Assembly (NCBI GenBank): GCA_944358655.1
Contig: CALVRO010000003.1
Span: forward strand, 1 to 64,000
DNA from: an uncultured Clostridia bacterium
GTDB taxonomy: Bacteria > Bacillota > Clostridia > Christensenellales > Borkfalkiaceae
DNA length: 64,000 nt
Reading direction: 5' to 3'
The notes below the pieces were generated by a model. The model ran no database searches. It was not told where the DNA came from and saw only the letters and a program-made list of their open reading frames with translations. Numbering within the stretch: the first letter of the stretch is position 1; each line of letters begins with the position of its first letter. Shown here piece after piece: positions 7,807-16,637 of the stretch. A program made the position numbers and the translations under genes.

Positions 7807-8784
7807 ATGCAAAAAACCACAGCAAGGATATCGCTTTCGGCCATACGCCGCAACGCCGCTCATTTAAAGGACAGGGCCTTCGGCCGCACCTTTTTTGCCG
7901 TAGTCAAGGCCGACGCCTACGGCCACGGCGCAATAGAGGTTGCAAGAGCGCTTTCGGATATTGCCGAAGGCTTCTGCGTGGCCATCGTCGACGAGGGCGT
8001 CGAACTCAGGGCGGCGGGGATAAGCGCCCCCGTGCTCGTGCTCACTCCGCCCATGGACGAGGACGACGCGCTGCGCATGCGCGCATACGATCTCACGCCC
8101 ACCGTCGTGGATAAAAGAACGGCGCATATGTGCAGGTCAATGCCCGTGCACATAAAAATAAATACGGGCATGAACCGCTACGGCTGTCCGCCTCAAGCCT
8201 TAAATTCGCTCCTTTCGGAGTGCGCCGATTGCCGCATATGCGGCGTTTATTCGCACATATATGCGCCCCTTTCCAAAAAGGACGTGTTCGCGCAGGTTGC
8301 GGCGTTCCGTGAGTGCGCGGGCATGGTAAAGGCCGTTGCGCCCTCGGCGTGCGCCCATCTTGCGGCCACGGCGGGCACTCTGACAGGGGGAGAACTGCTA
8401 TTCGACGGCGTTCGCTGCGGCATAGGGCTGTACGGATACGCGCCCGAAGGCTTTGCCGACGGCGCCCTCGTGCCCGCCATGAAGGTGTACGCCCGCAGAG
8501 TGCAAAGCTTTTCGCCGCCCGTCGGCGGCGGGGTCGGCTATGCCGTATCCAACAAAAAATACAATGTGTTAAGCTCCTACCGCGCAGGCTATGCCGACGG
8601 ATTGGCCCGCACATATGCCTTGGGCGAGGGATATCTCTGTATGGACAGCTTTGTGGCGGAGAGCGAAGCGGACGAGGTGTGCGTCTTTTCGGACGCAAAA
8701 AAGTATGCCGAAAAGCTGGGCACCATCAGCTACGAGGCGCTCTGCGCCGTCACAAAGAGGAGCCGAAGGGTGTATGAAGAGTGA
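7807..8784 (+). CDS. alr: Alanine racemase
   Basis: Fold-type III PLP enzyme making D-alanine for peptidoglycan. The PLP lysine is K34 in AVVKADAYGHG. The partner-site tyrosine is Y245 in GGVGYAVSN, and RCGIGLYGY is conserved. At 325 residues it is about 45 shorter than usual. The region following the GYADGLAR segment is compressed, and the canonical CMDQ/VD stretch is reduced to MDSFVAES. It probably still works, but the shortening is notable. It heads a tight operon and ATG 7807 is the only reasonable start. Confidence 0.88.
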   Translation: MQKTTARISLSAIRRNAAHLKDRAFGRTFFAVVKADAYGHGAIEVARALSDIAEGFCVAIVDEGVELRAAGISAPVLVLTPPMDEDDALRMRAYDLTPTVVDKRTAHMCRSMPVHIKINTGMNRYGCPPQALNSLLSECADCRICGVYSHIYAPLSKKDVFAQVAAFRECAGMVKAVAPSACAHLAATAGTLTGGELLFDGVRCGIGLYGYAPEGFADGALVPAMKVYARRVQSFSPPVGGGVGYAVSNKKYNVLSSYRAGYADGLARTYALGEGYLCMDSFVAESEADEVCVFSDAKKYAEKLGTISYEALCAVTKRSRRVYEE

Positions 8785-9322
8785 ACTGAGGAAACAATTT
8801 TCTGCCGCGCGGCGCGCGCTCGCACCCGAGGCGCGCGCCGCCGCCGATAAGGCCATATGCTCGCGCTTTTTAGAGCTGTTCGGCGACAGGCATAAATTTT
8901 TCGTCTATATGTCCAAGGGCGCCGAGGCCGACACCAAAAATCTGATTGGCGCCCTGATATCCCGCGGCAAACGCGTATTTCTGCCCGTCACCGAGGGCGA
9001 CGAGATGTTCGCGGTCGAATATAGCGAGAATACGCCCCTCGTAACGAGCAAGTTCGGCACTTTGGAGCCGAAGGGCCCGCACTATATCCAAGATATCGAC
9101 GTTGCCGTCGTTCCGCTGCTCGCCGTCGACGTGCGTGGCGTGCGCCTCGGCTACGGCGGGGGATATTACGACAGATTTCTCTCCGCCCGCCCCGTGCTCA
9201 GGGTGGGCATAGGGTATTCGTTGCAGCTCACGGAGGGCCTTCCCGCCGACGAGTGGGACGAGCCCCTCGATATATTCATAAGCGAAAGGGAGGTCATCAC
9301 CTTTGCAAAACACAACGGCTGA
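8774..9322 (+). CDS. fthC: 5-formyltetrahydrofolate cyclo-ligase
   Basis: The enzyme (YgfA/MTHFS family) converts 5-formyl-THF to 5,10-methenyl-THF with ATP. Start ATG 8774 overlaps the alr stop by 11 bases and gives 182 residues, the normal size. The family features are the N-terminal KSELRKQFSAARRAL helix and the C-terminal RLGYGGGYYDRFL phosphate-binding loop. Its cytosolic one-carbon role has no specific link to the neighbours beyond shared transcription. Confidence 0.93.
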   Translation: MKSELRKQFSAARRALAPEARAAADKAICSRFLELFGDRHKFFVYMSKGAEADTKNLIGALISRGKRVFLPVTEGDEMFAVEYSENTPLVTSKFGTLEPKGPHYIQDIDVAVVPLLAVDVRGVRLGYGGGYYDRFLSARPVLRVGIGYSLQLTEGLPADEWDEPLDIFISEREVITFAKHNG

Positions 9323-9932
9323 ACGCGCTTTGGGGCGCAAAATACTGCTTGAAATGCTCGATCTTCTGTCGGGCGCCGTTTTCCCCTTTGTAATAATGTG
9401 CGTCATATCAAGCACCATAATAATGTTCGCGGGGTCGGAGGACGTAGTCGCCGCCGCGCTCGCGCTCGTCGCGGGCGAGGCCTTCATCATCATCGCCATG
9501 GTAATGTTCGGCAGGGCCAACGGCGGTGCGGCCTACCGCAAGAGCTATCTCAACGCCACCAAGCGCGCCCTCGACAACAGGGAGGAAAAGGTCGTCCTGC
9601 GCATCGGCGAATATTCGCTTTGGAAGGGCTTTGTTATCCCCCTTATAGACTGCGTGCCCTTTGTAATATTTCAGATAATAGATATCGCCGTGCCCGGCAC
9701 AAAATTCTGCGCGTTCATGCTCGAATATGTGTTCGCCTGGGGCTACTATCCCTTCCATCTCGCGGGGCTGCACGGCGCCTTCAATCTCCTCCTCGTCTTT
9801 GTTCCCGTCGTCACGCACGCGGCAGGATATGTCCTCGGCATGCGAAAGGAAGAGAGGGTGAGGGCCGAGCTCGAGGCTCAGAACGAGGCCGCAACCGCCC
9901 GCAGGCGCAAGGGAAGGGAGGGGAAGAAGTAA
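9303..9932 (+). CDS. Membrane protein of unknown function
   Basis: The 209-residue protein has about four membrane segments (residues 20-43, 48-70, 105-130, 138-175), arranged as two pairs, and a charged, basic tail with EEERVRAEL and RRRKGREGKK. It faintly resembles RDD-type membrane proteins, but I do not recognise it with confidence. It begins at TTG 9303, overlapping fthC by 20 bases behind a GGGAGG site, and its stop overlaps the rsmD start (TAATG). The tight fit in the operon supports a real gene. Confidence 0.75.
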   Translation: MQNTTAERALGRKILLEMLDLLSGAVFPFVIMCVISSTIIMFAGSEDVVAAALALVAGEAFIIIAMVMFGRANGGAAYRKSYLNATKRALDNREEKVVLRIGEYSLWKGFVIPLIDCVPFVIFQIIDIAVPGTKFCAFMLEYVFAWGYYPFHLAGLHGAFNLLLVFVPVVTHAAGYVLGMRKEERVRAELEAQNEAATARRRKGREGKK

Positions 9933-10486
9933 TGCGCGTCATCAGCGGCCGCTATCGCGGCTTAAAACTCAACGGCTTCGAGGGCACGGCCATAAGGCCT
10001 ACCGCCGACAGGGTCAAGGAGAGCCTGTTCAACATTCTCTCGGCGCGCGTGGCGGGCGCAAAGGTGCTCGACCTCTTCTGCGGCAGCGGCGCTCTGGGCA
10101 TAGAGTGCCTTTCCCGAGGGGCGGCGCACGTCGATTTCAACGACGTTTCGCCCTCATCCGTAAAACTTTTAAAGAGCAACCTTGCAAAGCTCAGGGGCGG
10201 CGAGAGCTACTCGGTGAGTACGGGCGACTTCAGAAATTTTCTCTCGCGCTGCCGAGGGGGGTACGACTTAGTGTTTATCGACCCGCCCTACGCCGACGAG
10301 AGCGGCCTGCGCGCCCTTGAAATAATTTCGGGCCGGGGCGTGCTCGGCGCCGACGGCGTGGCCGTCTACGAGCGCGACCGCGCGTTTGAGGGCTACATAT
10401 GCGGGCTTGAAGTTGTAGACGAGCGCAAGTACGGCAAAACATACTTAACCTTTTTCGGGCGGACTCCGCCCGCGGAGGAGGGCTGA
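9932..10486 (+). CDS. rsmD: 16S rRNA (guanine-966-N2) methyltransferase RsmD
   Basis: SAM-dependent Rossmann methyltransferase acting on 16S rRNA G966 in the 30S subunit. The SAM loop VLDLFCGSGALGIE (residues about 45-58) and the catalytic FIDPPY motif (about 117-122) are clear, as is the N-terminal MRVISGRYRGLKL signature. Length 184 is normal. Next to coaD, it reproduces the ylbH-coaD order of Bacillus. Confidence 0.95.
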   Translation: MRVISGRYRGLKLNGFEGTAIRPTADRVKESLFNILSARVAGAKVLDLFCGSGALGIECLSRGAAHVDFNDVSPSSVKLLKSNLAKLRGGESYSVSTGDFRNFLSRCRGGYDLVFIDPPYADESGLRALEIISGRGVLGADGVAVYERDRAFEGYICGLEVVDERKYGKTYLTFFGRTPPAEEG

Positions 10487-10489
10487 AAA

Positions 10490-10978
10490 ATGAAGAAATG
10501 CGTGTTTGCGGGCACCTTCGATCCGCCCACCGTCGGGCACGAGGAGGCCGTTAAAAAGTGCGCGGCCATCTTCGACGAGGTGGTCGTCGCCCTCATGGTC
10601 AATCCGCAGAAGCAGGCCTTCTTTTCGGAGGATGACAGGCTGCGCCTCTTAAAAAAGCTGTTTTCGGGCATGGAAAACGTAAGGGTGCGCGCCTTTACGG
10701 GCACGGCGGCCGACCTGCTCGCCGAGGAAAACACCCCCTTCTATGTGCGCGGCGTGCGCGACTGCATAGACTTCGAATACGAAAACCGCAACAACTTTGC
10801 CACCAAGCGGCTGTATCCCGCGCTCATTCCCGTCTACCTTCCCTGCGAGCAGGCCACGCTGCACGTCAGCTCAACGCTCGTCAGGAATTCAATAAAATTC
10901 AAAAAGGACTATGCCGACCTCGTTCCCGCGGCCATATATGCGGACGTTGAGGCGCTTGCGGAGAAAAACAATGTTTGA
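10490..10978 (+). CDS. coaD: Phosphopantetheine adenylyltransferase
   Basis: Fourth step of coenzyme A synthesis: transfer of AMP from ATP to 4'-phosphopantetheine. The nucleotidyltransferase motif FDPPTVGH (10-17) carries the T/HxGH signature. RGVRDCIDFEYE and the C-terminal STLVR segment (YISSTLVR-like) are present. Length 162 is typical. It lies 3 bases after rsmD and overlaps the DAHP synthase start. Confidence 0.95.
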   Translation: MKKCVFAGTFDPPTVGHEEAVKKCAAIFDEVVVALMVNPQKQAFFSEDDRLRLLKKLFSGMENVRVRAFTGTAADLLAEENTPFYVRGVRDCIDFEYENRNNFATKRLYPALIPVYLPCEQATLHVSSTLVRNSIKFKKDYADLVPAAIYADVEALAEKNNV

Positions 10979-11993
10979 AAAACAGATAAAGATACCAGAA
11001 CCCGAAGAGATAAAGGCGGAGATGCCTCTGCCCGAGGAACTTAAAAAATTAAAAGAGGAGCGCGACAAGCTCGTAGCCGACGTGATAACGGGGGCGAGCG
11101 ATAAAATGCTCGTCATCGTCGGCCCCTGCTCGGCGCACGCCGAGGAGCCCGTTTTAGACTACGTCTGCCGCCTCGGAGCGCTCAACGACGAGGTAAAGGA
11201 CAAGCTCGTGCTCGTCCCCCGCATATACACCAACAAGCCGCGCACAAAGGGCGTGGGGTACAAGGGCATGTTCTCCCAGCCCGACCCCAAAAAGGGCGAG
11301 GACATTTTAAAGGGCATTTTCGCCATACGCGACCTCAACATCCGCGCCATGCGCGAGTCGGGCCTGACCGCCGCCGACGAAATGCTGTACCCCGCCAACT
11401 ACAGCTATGTGGACGACCTTCTCTCCTATGTGGCCGTGGGCGCGAGGAGCTGCGAAAATCAGCTCCACCGCCTTGTTTCAAGCGGCGTCGACGTGTCGGT
11501 GGGCATTAAAAACCCCATGAGCGGCTCGGTGCTCGTCATGCTCAACTCCATATACGCGGCGCAGTCGGGGCAGGTGTTCAAACTCAACGGCTGGCAGGTA
11601 AAGACGGACGGCAATCCCCTCGCCCACGCCATTTTAAGGGGTGCGGTGGACGGCTACGGCAACGACATTCCCAACTTCCACTACGAAACGGTCATGCAGG
11701 TGGCCGACGGCTATGCAAAGTCGGGCCTCAAAAATCCCGCAATAATAATCGACGCCAACCACTCCAACAGCGGCAAAAAGTGCCGCCAGCAGATAAGGAT
11801 CTGCGAGGAGGTAATGCAGAACCGCCTCTACGACAACGACTTTAAGAAGATAGTTAAGGGCTTTATGATAGAGAGCTTTATAGAGGAGGGAAACCAGAAG
11901 GAGGACGAGGTGTACGGCAAATCGATAACCGACCCCTGCCTCGGCTGGGAGGACACAAGGCGCCTCATCCTCGATATCGCCGCAAAGGTGTAA
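10971..11993 (+). CDS. aroF: 3-deoxy-7-phosphoheptulonate (DAHP) synthase, class I AroFGH type
   Basis: First enzyme of the shikimate pathway, condensing PEP with erythrose 4-phosphate. VGPCSAHAEEPVLDY, the TNKPRTKGVGYKG phosphate/PEP-binding stretch and the DANHSNSGKK metal-binding site identify the E. coli type (340 residues with the N-terminal extension that carries feedback control in that group). ATG 10971 overlaps the coaD stop by 8 bases. The next gene on this strand, after a repeat-rich gap, is prephenate dehydratase, so the pair serves phenylalanine/tyrosine supply. Confidence 0.94.
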   Translation: MFEKQIKIPEPEEIKAEMPLPEELKKLKEERDKLVADVITGASDKMLVIVGPCSAHAEEPVLDYVCRLGALNDEVKDKLVLVPRIYTNKPRTKGVGYKGMFSQPDPKKGEDILKGIFAIRDLNIRAMRESGLTAADEMLYPANYSYVDDLLSYVAVGARSCENQLHRLVSSGVDVSVGIKNPMSGSVLVMLNSIYAAQSGQVFKLNGWQVKTDGNPLAHAILRGAVDGYGNDIPNFHYETVMQVADGYAKSGLKNPAIIIDANHSNSGKKCRQQIRICEEVMQNRLYDNDFKKIVKGFMIESFIEEGNQKEDEVYGKSITDPCLGWEDTRRLILDIAAKV

Positions 11994-12010
11994 AGAGGAC
12001 GAAGAAAAGT

Positions 12011-12141
12011 CGATATGTTGCCTTGCGGCAACCCGATATGCCCCGTTCGGGGCACGATATGCCCGCGCGAAGCTCGGCCTCGATATGCGGCGCTTTTCGC
12101 GCCGCGTTATGGTAAAAGTTTTTAAAACACTGCTCGATATG
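12011..12141. repeat. Array of CGATATG boxes separated by small hairpins
   Basis: Five copies of CGATATG start at 12011, 12034, 12055, 12081 and 12135. Most spacers are short inverted repeats of different sequence: TTGCC/GGCAA (12017-12031), CCCC/GGGG (12041-12052) and CGGCGC/GCGCCG (12088-12104). No coding potential matches a protein. The remainder of the 544-base gap between aroF and pheA is covered by this array and by the repeats at 12181-12437. Confidence 0.75.
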
Positions 12142-12180
12142 ACGGGGGTGGGAGGGGAGTGCTACTCTCCCTCGGGCAGA

Positions 12181-12437
12181 GCATGTCATTTCGAGCGTAG
12201 GCGAAGCCGCAGTCGAGAAATCCCCCCGGAACCGTTTCAGATACACTCTCACCGCACCTTGCTTTGCAGAGGCGAAAGGCGCGGGGTGGGTGGGCGGGGC
12301 AGACTTGTCATCCCGAGCGACAGCGAGGGATCTCATTGTCCGACTGTTACAAAGCATAGGCAGAGATACCTCGCAACGCGCGCTCTCGCTTATATTGCAA
12401 CCAACCATATCGGCGCGCTGCTCGGTATGACAAGGGA
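12181..12437. repeat. Dispersed GTCATTTCGA-type intergenic repeat, composite copy
   Basis: GTCATTTCGAGCG...GAGAAATCC (12185-12222) is followed by TTTCAGATACACTCTCACC and then by GTCATCCCGAGCGACAGCGAGGGATCTC (12308-12334) and GAGATACCTCG...GGCGCGCTGCTCGGTATGACA. The same succession of blocks recurs at 20508-20679, so the whole assembly is a composite repeat. A 118-codon frame across it looks accidental. Confidence 0.7.
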
Positions 12438-12537
12438 GTAGGGAGGAGGCGTGTGCAACCTTTTTCTTTCCTGTCATCCTATGCGAAAGCGGAGGCTCTG
12501 TTTATTCGGCAAAATTTTTATCGAGAGGTATTATTCT

Positions 12538-13329
12538 ATGACTATCGGCTATCTCGGCCCCGAGGGCAGTTATTCGCAGCTCGCCGCGCAGTCCTTTTCG
12601 GGCGCGGTCAGGCCGTATTCCTCCTTTTTCGCCCTCTTCGAGGCCATAGGGCGGGGAGAGGCCGACGCCATAGTCCTGCCCGTTGAAAATTCGCTCAACG
12701 GCGGCGTCATGCAAAATCTCGACCTTCTGCAGAGCTCCGAAGGCCTTGTGGCTAACCGCGAGGTCGTCGTAAGGATAGACCACCGCCTGCTCACCCTGAA
12801 GGGCGCCGATCATGCCGCGATAACGAGGATATATTCCCACCCGCAGGCCCTCGGCCAGTGCGCGCGCTATCTCAACGCGTTCTTCCCCGAGGCCGAACTC
12901 ATAGCCACGGCCTCGACTTCGGCGGCGGTTTCCATGGTAAGAACGCCTGCCGACGCGGGCATAGTCGGGCCGCTGCCCGTCGGCGACAAATTCGAGCTGT
13001 CGCCCTGCACCATCTCGGACGAGCCGCGCAACTATACGCAGTTTCTGCTCGTGGAGAGGGGCGCGCCCGACTTTACGCGGCCCTCAAAAAAGGTCTTTCT
13101 CTCCTTTTCCTGCCTGCACAGGCCGGGCTCGCTCATCGGCGCGCTGTCGGCGTTTGCTTCGGCGGGCATAAACATGACGAGGATAGAGAGCCGCCCCATC
13201 AAGGACAGGCGGGGCGAGTACCGCTTTTTTGTGGAGATTGAGGCCGACGCATCCCTCGCCCAAACGCGCTCTGCGCTGCGTTCGCTCGAGGATATGTGCA
13301 GCTCAATTAAAATTTTAGGGTGCTATTGA
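12538..13329 (+). CDS. pheA: Prephenate dehydratase
   Basis: Converts prephenate to phenylpyruvate for phenylalanine. The catalytic domain (1-180) starts IGYLGPEGSYSQLAA and includes PVENSLNGGV and the NYTQF segment. The C-terminal ACT domain (about 185-263) carries the GSLIGAL and ESRPI phenylalanine-binding motifs, so feedback inhibition is expected. ATG 12538 follows a GAGAGGT ribosome site and gives 263 residues. It is a stand-alone enzyme without fused chorismate mutase. Confidence 0.93.
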   Translation: MTIGYLGPEGSYSQLAAQSFSGAVRPYSSFFALFEAIGRGEADAIVLPVENSLNGGVMQNLDLLQSSEGLVANREVVVRIDHRLLTLKGADHAAITRIYSHPQALGQCARYLNAFFPEAELIATASTSAAVSMVRTPADAGIVGPLPVGDKFELSPCTISDEPRNYTQFLLVERGAPDFTRPSKKVFLSFSCLHRPGSLIGALSAFASAGINMTRIESRPIKDRRGEYRFFVEIEADASLAQTRSALRSLEDMCSSIKILGCY

Positions 13330-13335
13330 AGTTTT

Positions 13336-14277
13336 TCACGCCCCGCCGAACGGCAGCAGAATGACAAAGCACAGCGCGGCCTGCGCGGCCTTTACGGCGA
13401 TGAACGGAAGGGGGTTTACGCTGCATTTTGTCAGATAGCACAGCTGCTGCGCGAGTATGGAGGCGCCTCCGAAGGTGGCCATGGCCCCGCACAGCGGCAG
13501 GGCGAGCCGTCCGCCCATGGCGGCGGCCGTCGCGCATCCGCCCGTCGCCTCCACAAGCCCGCGGCAAAAGCCCTCGGAATATGTGCCGAGCAACGGCCTC
13601 AACAGCGCCTCGGGCAGGGCAAACGCGCCGCAGCCTTGCAGCGCGGCCGACAGGGTATAGAAAAAGCAGATAAAGGCGCCCGCCGTCAGCACGGACATTA
13701 CGGCCGAGGAGAACGCCGAGTACAGCACGTCCCCATCGCCGTCGGAGGTAAGCCGCCGCGGGAGGGGCGCGGGCTTTTTCCGGGCCGCGCACAGCGCAAG
13801 CGCTACGGCCGCCACCGAGAGCAGGTGCGCGCCGTACAGCAGCCAGCCCGCCCCTGCGTCGCCCAGCATCTTGCCGCCCACGCTGCCCATCAGGAACATG
13901 GGCCCCGAGGTCGAGCACAGCGCGGCGAGGCGGCGCGCGTCGGAAGGCGTTATCTCCCCGCGCTCGCAGTATTCGCACACTATCCTGCTGCCAGCGGGAT
14001 AGCCCGAAAGGGCGCTCATCACAAATATCGCCGCCGCTGCGGGCGGCAGTCCGAACAGCCGGCACACGCCCCTGAACGGCCTTGCCGCTCTCGCGGCGCA
14101 GCCCGTCTTTATGAATATCAGCGATATTATCATAAAGGGCAGAAGGGCGGGAGCCACGCACTCCGCCCACAGCGCCAGCCCCTCGAAGCACACGGGCACA
14201 TAGCGCGCGGGGAAGGCCGCCATCAGCAGGGCAAACGCGGCGAGCAGCGCATATACGGGCACAAACTTTGCTTTCAT
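13336..14277 (-). CDS. ylbJ: Sporulation integral membrane protein YlbJ
   Basis: The 313-residue membrane protein has eight or so helices and the YlbJ/nucleoside-recognition-domain pattern (VAPALLPFMIISLIFI, SALSGYPAGSRIV, STSGPMFLMGSVG, and a C-terminal YLTKCSVNPLPF segment). In Bacillus it is needed for spore formation. The Bacillus order is rsmD-coaD-ylbJ-ylbK; here the same four families are near each other, but ylbJ is on the opposite strand and aroF-pheA lie in between. It runs convergently into pheA with only 6 bases between stops and no obvious terminator. Confidence 0.85.
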   Translation of the reverse strand: MKAKFVPVYALLAAFALLMAAFPARYVPVCFEGLALWAECVAPALLPFMIISLIFIKTGCAARAARPFRGVCRLFGLPPAAAAIFVMSALSGYPAGSRIVCEYCERGEITPSDARRLAALCSTSGPMFLMGSVGGKMLGDAGAGWLLYGAHLLSVAAVALALCAARKKPAPLPRRLTSDGDGDVLYSAFSSAVMSVLTAGAFICFFYTLSAALQGCGAFALPEALLRPLLGTYSEGFCRGLVEATGGCATAAAMGGRLALPLCGAMATFGGASILAQQLCYLTKCSVNPLPFIAVKAAQAALCFVILLPFGGA

Positions 14278-14308
14278 AATACATAATTATTTTTTCAAGA
14301 GGTCATAT

Positions 14309-15106
14309 ATGAGTAAAAAATTGGGATTGGCCCTCGGATCGGGAGGGGCGCGCGGTACGGCGCATATCGGGCTGTTGCAGGCCCTCGAGGAGGAGGGGAT
14401 AGAGCCTTACTGCATATCGGGCTGTTCGATGGGCGCCGTGGTGGGCGGCGGATACGCCGCAGGCCTTTCGGTGGACGAACTTCTCTCCACCGTGCGCCGG
14501 CTCAAGGCGGGCGACCTCATGGATCCCTCGGGCGGCTTTCTCATCTCCCAGCTCGGCATTTTCAAGGGCAACAAGGTGCGCAAGCTCCTCCTTTCAAAGA
14601 TAGGCGACGTCACCTTCGACAAGCTCAGAATGCCCTTCTCGTGCGTGGCCGTGGATATCTACGGCGGCAGGCTCGTCCTCCTCAACGAGGGCAGCGTCAC
14701 CGACGCGCTGCGCGCCTCCTCGGCCATACCCACCATGTTCCGCCCCGTGCAGATGGGCGAAAAACTGCTCGTCGACGGCGGCGTGCTCTGCCGCGTGCCC
14801 GTAAAGCAGTGCAAGCAACTGGGCGCCGACGTGGTGGTGGCCTTCGACGTGCTCGCCAACACGGGCGTCGCCGTCGAAAAGGTGCCCAATATCATCTCCA
14901 AGGTGCTGCGCATATACGACATTATGGACTACAACCAGAACGAGTTTGCCAAGCGCGACTTCAAGGACTGCTACGATCTGTGGCTGGCGCCCGAGCTCGA
15001 CGGCCTCAGCCAATACGAGATAAAGGACGCCGAAAAGGCATACGAGCTGGGATATGCCTTCGCCAAGGAGCATGTTGGCGAAATAAAGGCGCTCATTGCC
15101 GACTGA
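14309..15106 (+). CDS. Patatin-like phospholipase (YlbK/RssA family)
   Basis: A serine esterase with a Ser-Asp dyad. The oxyanion loop GSGGARG is at residues 10-16. The nucleophile is S40 in GCSMG, and the Asp lies in the VDGG motif near residue 155. Size (265) fits the bacterial RssA/YlbK group. Substrate unknown; it presumably acts on lipids at the inner face of the membrane. It is divergent from ylbJ, with which this family is linked in Bacillus, and its stop is 1 base from the rarA start. Confidence 0.88.
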   Translation: MSKKLGLALGSGGARGTAHIGLLQALEEEGIEPYCISGCSMGAVVGGGYAAGLSVDELLSTVRRLKAGDLMDPSGGFLISQLGIFKGNKVRKLLLSKIGDVTFDKLRMPFSCVAVDIYGGRLVLLNEGSVTDALRASSAIPTMFRPVQMGEKLLVDGGVLCRVPVKQCKQLGADVVVAFDVLANTGVAVEKVPNIISKVLRIYDIMDYNQNEFAKRDFKDCYDLWLAPELDGLSQYEIKDAEKAYELGYAFAKEHVGEIKALIAD

Positions 15107-15107
15107 T

Positions 15108-16427
15108 ATGGACTTATTCGATCTTGCGGGCAACGCCGAGGCGGCAAAGCCGCTCGCCGAGCGCATGCGCGCCAACAATTTAAACGACTTCATAGGTCAG
15201 CGCCACATAGTGGCGGAGGGGTCGCTGCTGCGCAGGGCCATAGCCCTCGACAGGCTGGGCAGCTGCATCTTCTACGGCCCTCCCGGCACGGGCAAGACCA
15301 CCCTCGCCAACATAATCGCGCAGACCACCCACGGCGAGTTCATCAAGCTCAACGCCGTTCAGGCGGGCGTGGCCGACGTGAAGAAGGCCGTAGCCGAGGC
15401 CTCGGACAACCTTAAAATGTACGGCAGGCGCACCTACCTCATGCTCGACGAGTGCCACCGCTTCAGCAAGACGCAGTCCGATTCCCTCCTGCCCGCCATA
15501 GAGCAGGGCACTATTATTTTTATAGGCTCCACCACCGAAAATCCCTATGCCTCGATGACGCCCGCCATAGTTTCGCGCTGCCGCGTCTTTGAGTTCAAAA
15601 GGCTTTCAACGCAGGATATATACGGGGCTTTGCAAAAGGCCCTCGCCGATAAGCGCAGGGGGCTCGCGTCCTACGGCGCAGTTGTGGACGACGACGCCTT
15701 AACGCACATAGCCCGCACGGCGGGGGGAGATCTGAGGACGGCCTACAACGCCTTGGAGCTGGCCGTGCTCACCACCCCTCCCGAAGGCGGCTCCGTGCAC
15801 GTCCGCCTTGCCGACGCCGAGCAGTCCATTCAGCGCAAGGCCCTCTCCTACAACGAGGACGACTACTACGACTATCTCTCCGCCTTCTGCAAATCGCTTC
15901 GGGGGAGTGACGCCGACGCCGCCCTCTACTACGCCATGCGCCTCATCGAGGGCGGGTGCGATCCCATGCTCGTTGCGCGCAGGCTGGCGGTGCACTCCGC
16001 CGAGGACGTCGGCATGGCCGACCCCCGCGCCCTGCAGATGGCCGCTTCGGCCATGTATGTACTCGAAAAGACGGGCGCGCCCGAGGGGCTCATTCCCCTG
16101 TCCGAGGCCATAGTATATGTGTGCGAGGCGCCCAAGAGCAATTCGGTCATCTCGGCCATGCAGGCCGCCCGTGCGGACGCCGTCAACGTCCGCGACGACG
16201 GTGGCGTACCCGCGTACCTGCGCGACCACTCCTATAGCGGCGCCGCGGGCAAGAGGGAGGGGGCGAAGTATAAATACCCCCACGACTATCCCTCGGGCTA
16301 CGTCGAACAGCAGTACCTGCCCGACTCGCTCAAGGACAGGGTGTACTATGTGCCCAAGGGCATGGGCTACGAGAGGACGGTGGAGGAGATACGCCGCCTG
16401 AAGGGCAGGGACAAGAATAAAAAATAA
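15108..16427 (+). CDS. rarA: Replication-associated recombination protein A (RarA/MgsA)
   Basis: AAA+ ATPase related to clamp loaders that acts at stalled forks. Walker A is FYGPPGTGKTT (55-65). Walker B is LMLDECHRFSK. A C-terminal tetramerisation region with HYSGAAGKREGAKYKYPHD-like sequence (starting HSYSGAAGK) is present. I prefer ATG 15108 because family members begin MDLF; a TTG at 15096 with an AAGG site 6 bases upstream is the alternative. The residue count from the ATG (439) is typical. Confidence 0.94.
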   Translation: MDLFDLAGNAEAAKPLAERMRANNLNDFIGQRHIVAEGSLLRRAIALDRLGSCIFYGPPGTGKTTLANIIAQTTHGEFIKLNAVQAGVADVKKAVAEASDNLKMYGRRTYLMLDECHRFSKTQSDSLLPAIEQGTIIFIGSTTENPYASMTPAIVSRCRVFEFKRLSTQDIYGALQKALADKRRGLASYGAVVDDDALTHIARTAGGDLRTAYNALELAVLTTPPEGGSVHVRLADAEQSIQRKALSYNEDDYYDYLSAFCKSLRGSDADAALYYAMRLIEGGCDPMLVARRLAVHSAEDVGMADPRALQMAASAMYVLEKTGAPEGLIPLSEAIVYVCEAPKSNSVISAMQAARADAVNVRDDGGVPAYLRDHSYSGAAGKREGAKYKYPHDYPSGYVEQQYLPDSLKDRVYYVPKGMGYERTVEEIRRLKGRDKNKK

Positions 16428-16443
16428 AATAAAACATGGCTCA

Positions 16444-16491
16444 AGGCCGCGGACGGCGGAAAATTTTTTCCGCCGTCCGCGGCCCTTTTTT
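16444..16491 (+). terminator. Terminator after rarA
   Basis: A long GC-rich stem (GGCCGCGGACGGCGG with its complement, 16445-16484) is followed by a run of six T residues. It closes the patatin-rarA unit. Confidence 0.88.
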
Positions 16492-16637
16492 GTCATACGG
16501 CGGCGGTCGGGCAAATACAATATCGTAGGGCGGCAAGCGCCGCGCCCTCCGCGCGGCGGTTTCGATAAAACCTCGCCTTTTTCGACAAAAGGTTTGTGTT
16601 TGCGACGGCCGCAATTTTATATCATCGGAGTAAGGCT

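Noticed and set aside
12085..12441. 118-codon frame between aroF and pheA
   Set aside because: It covers the CGATATG array and dispersed repeats and shows no motif.
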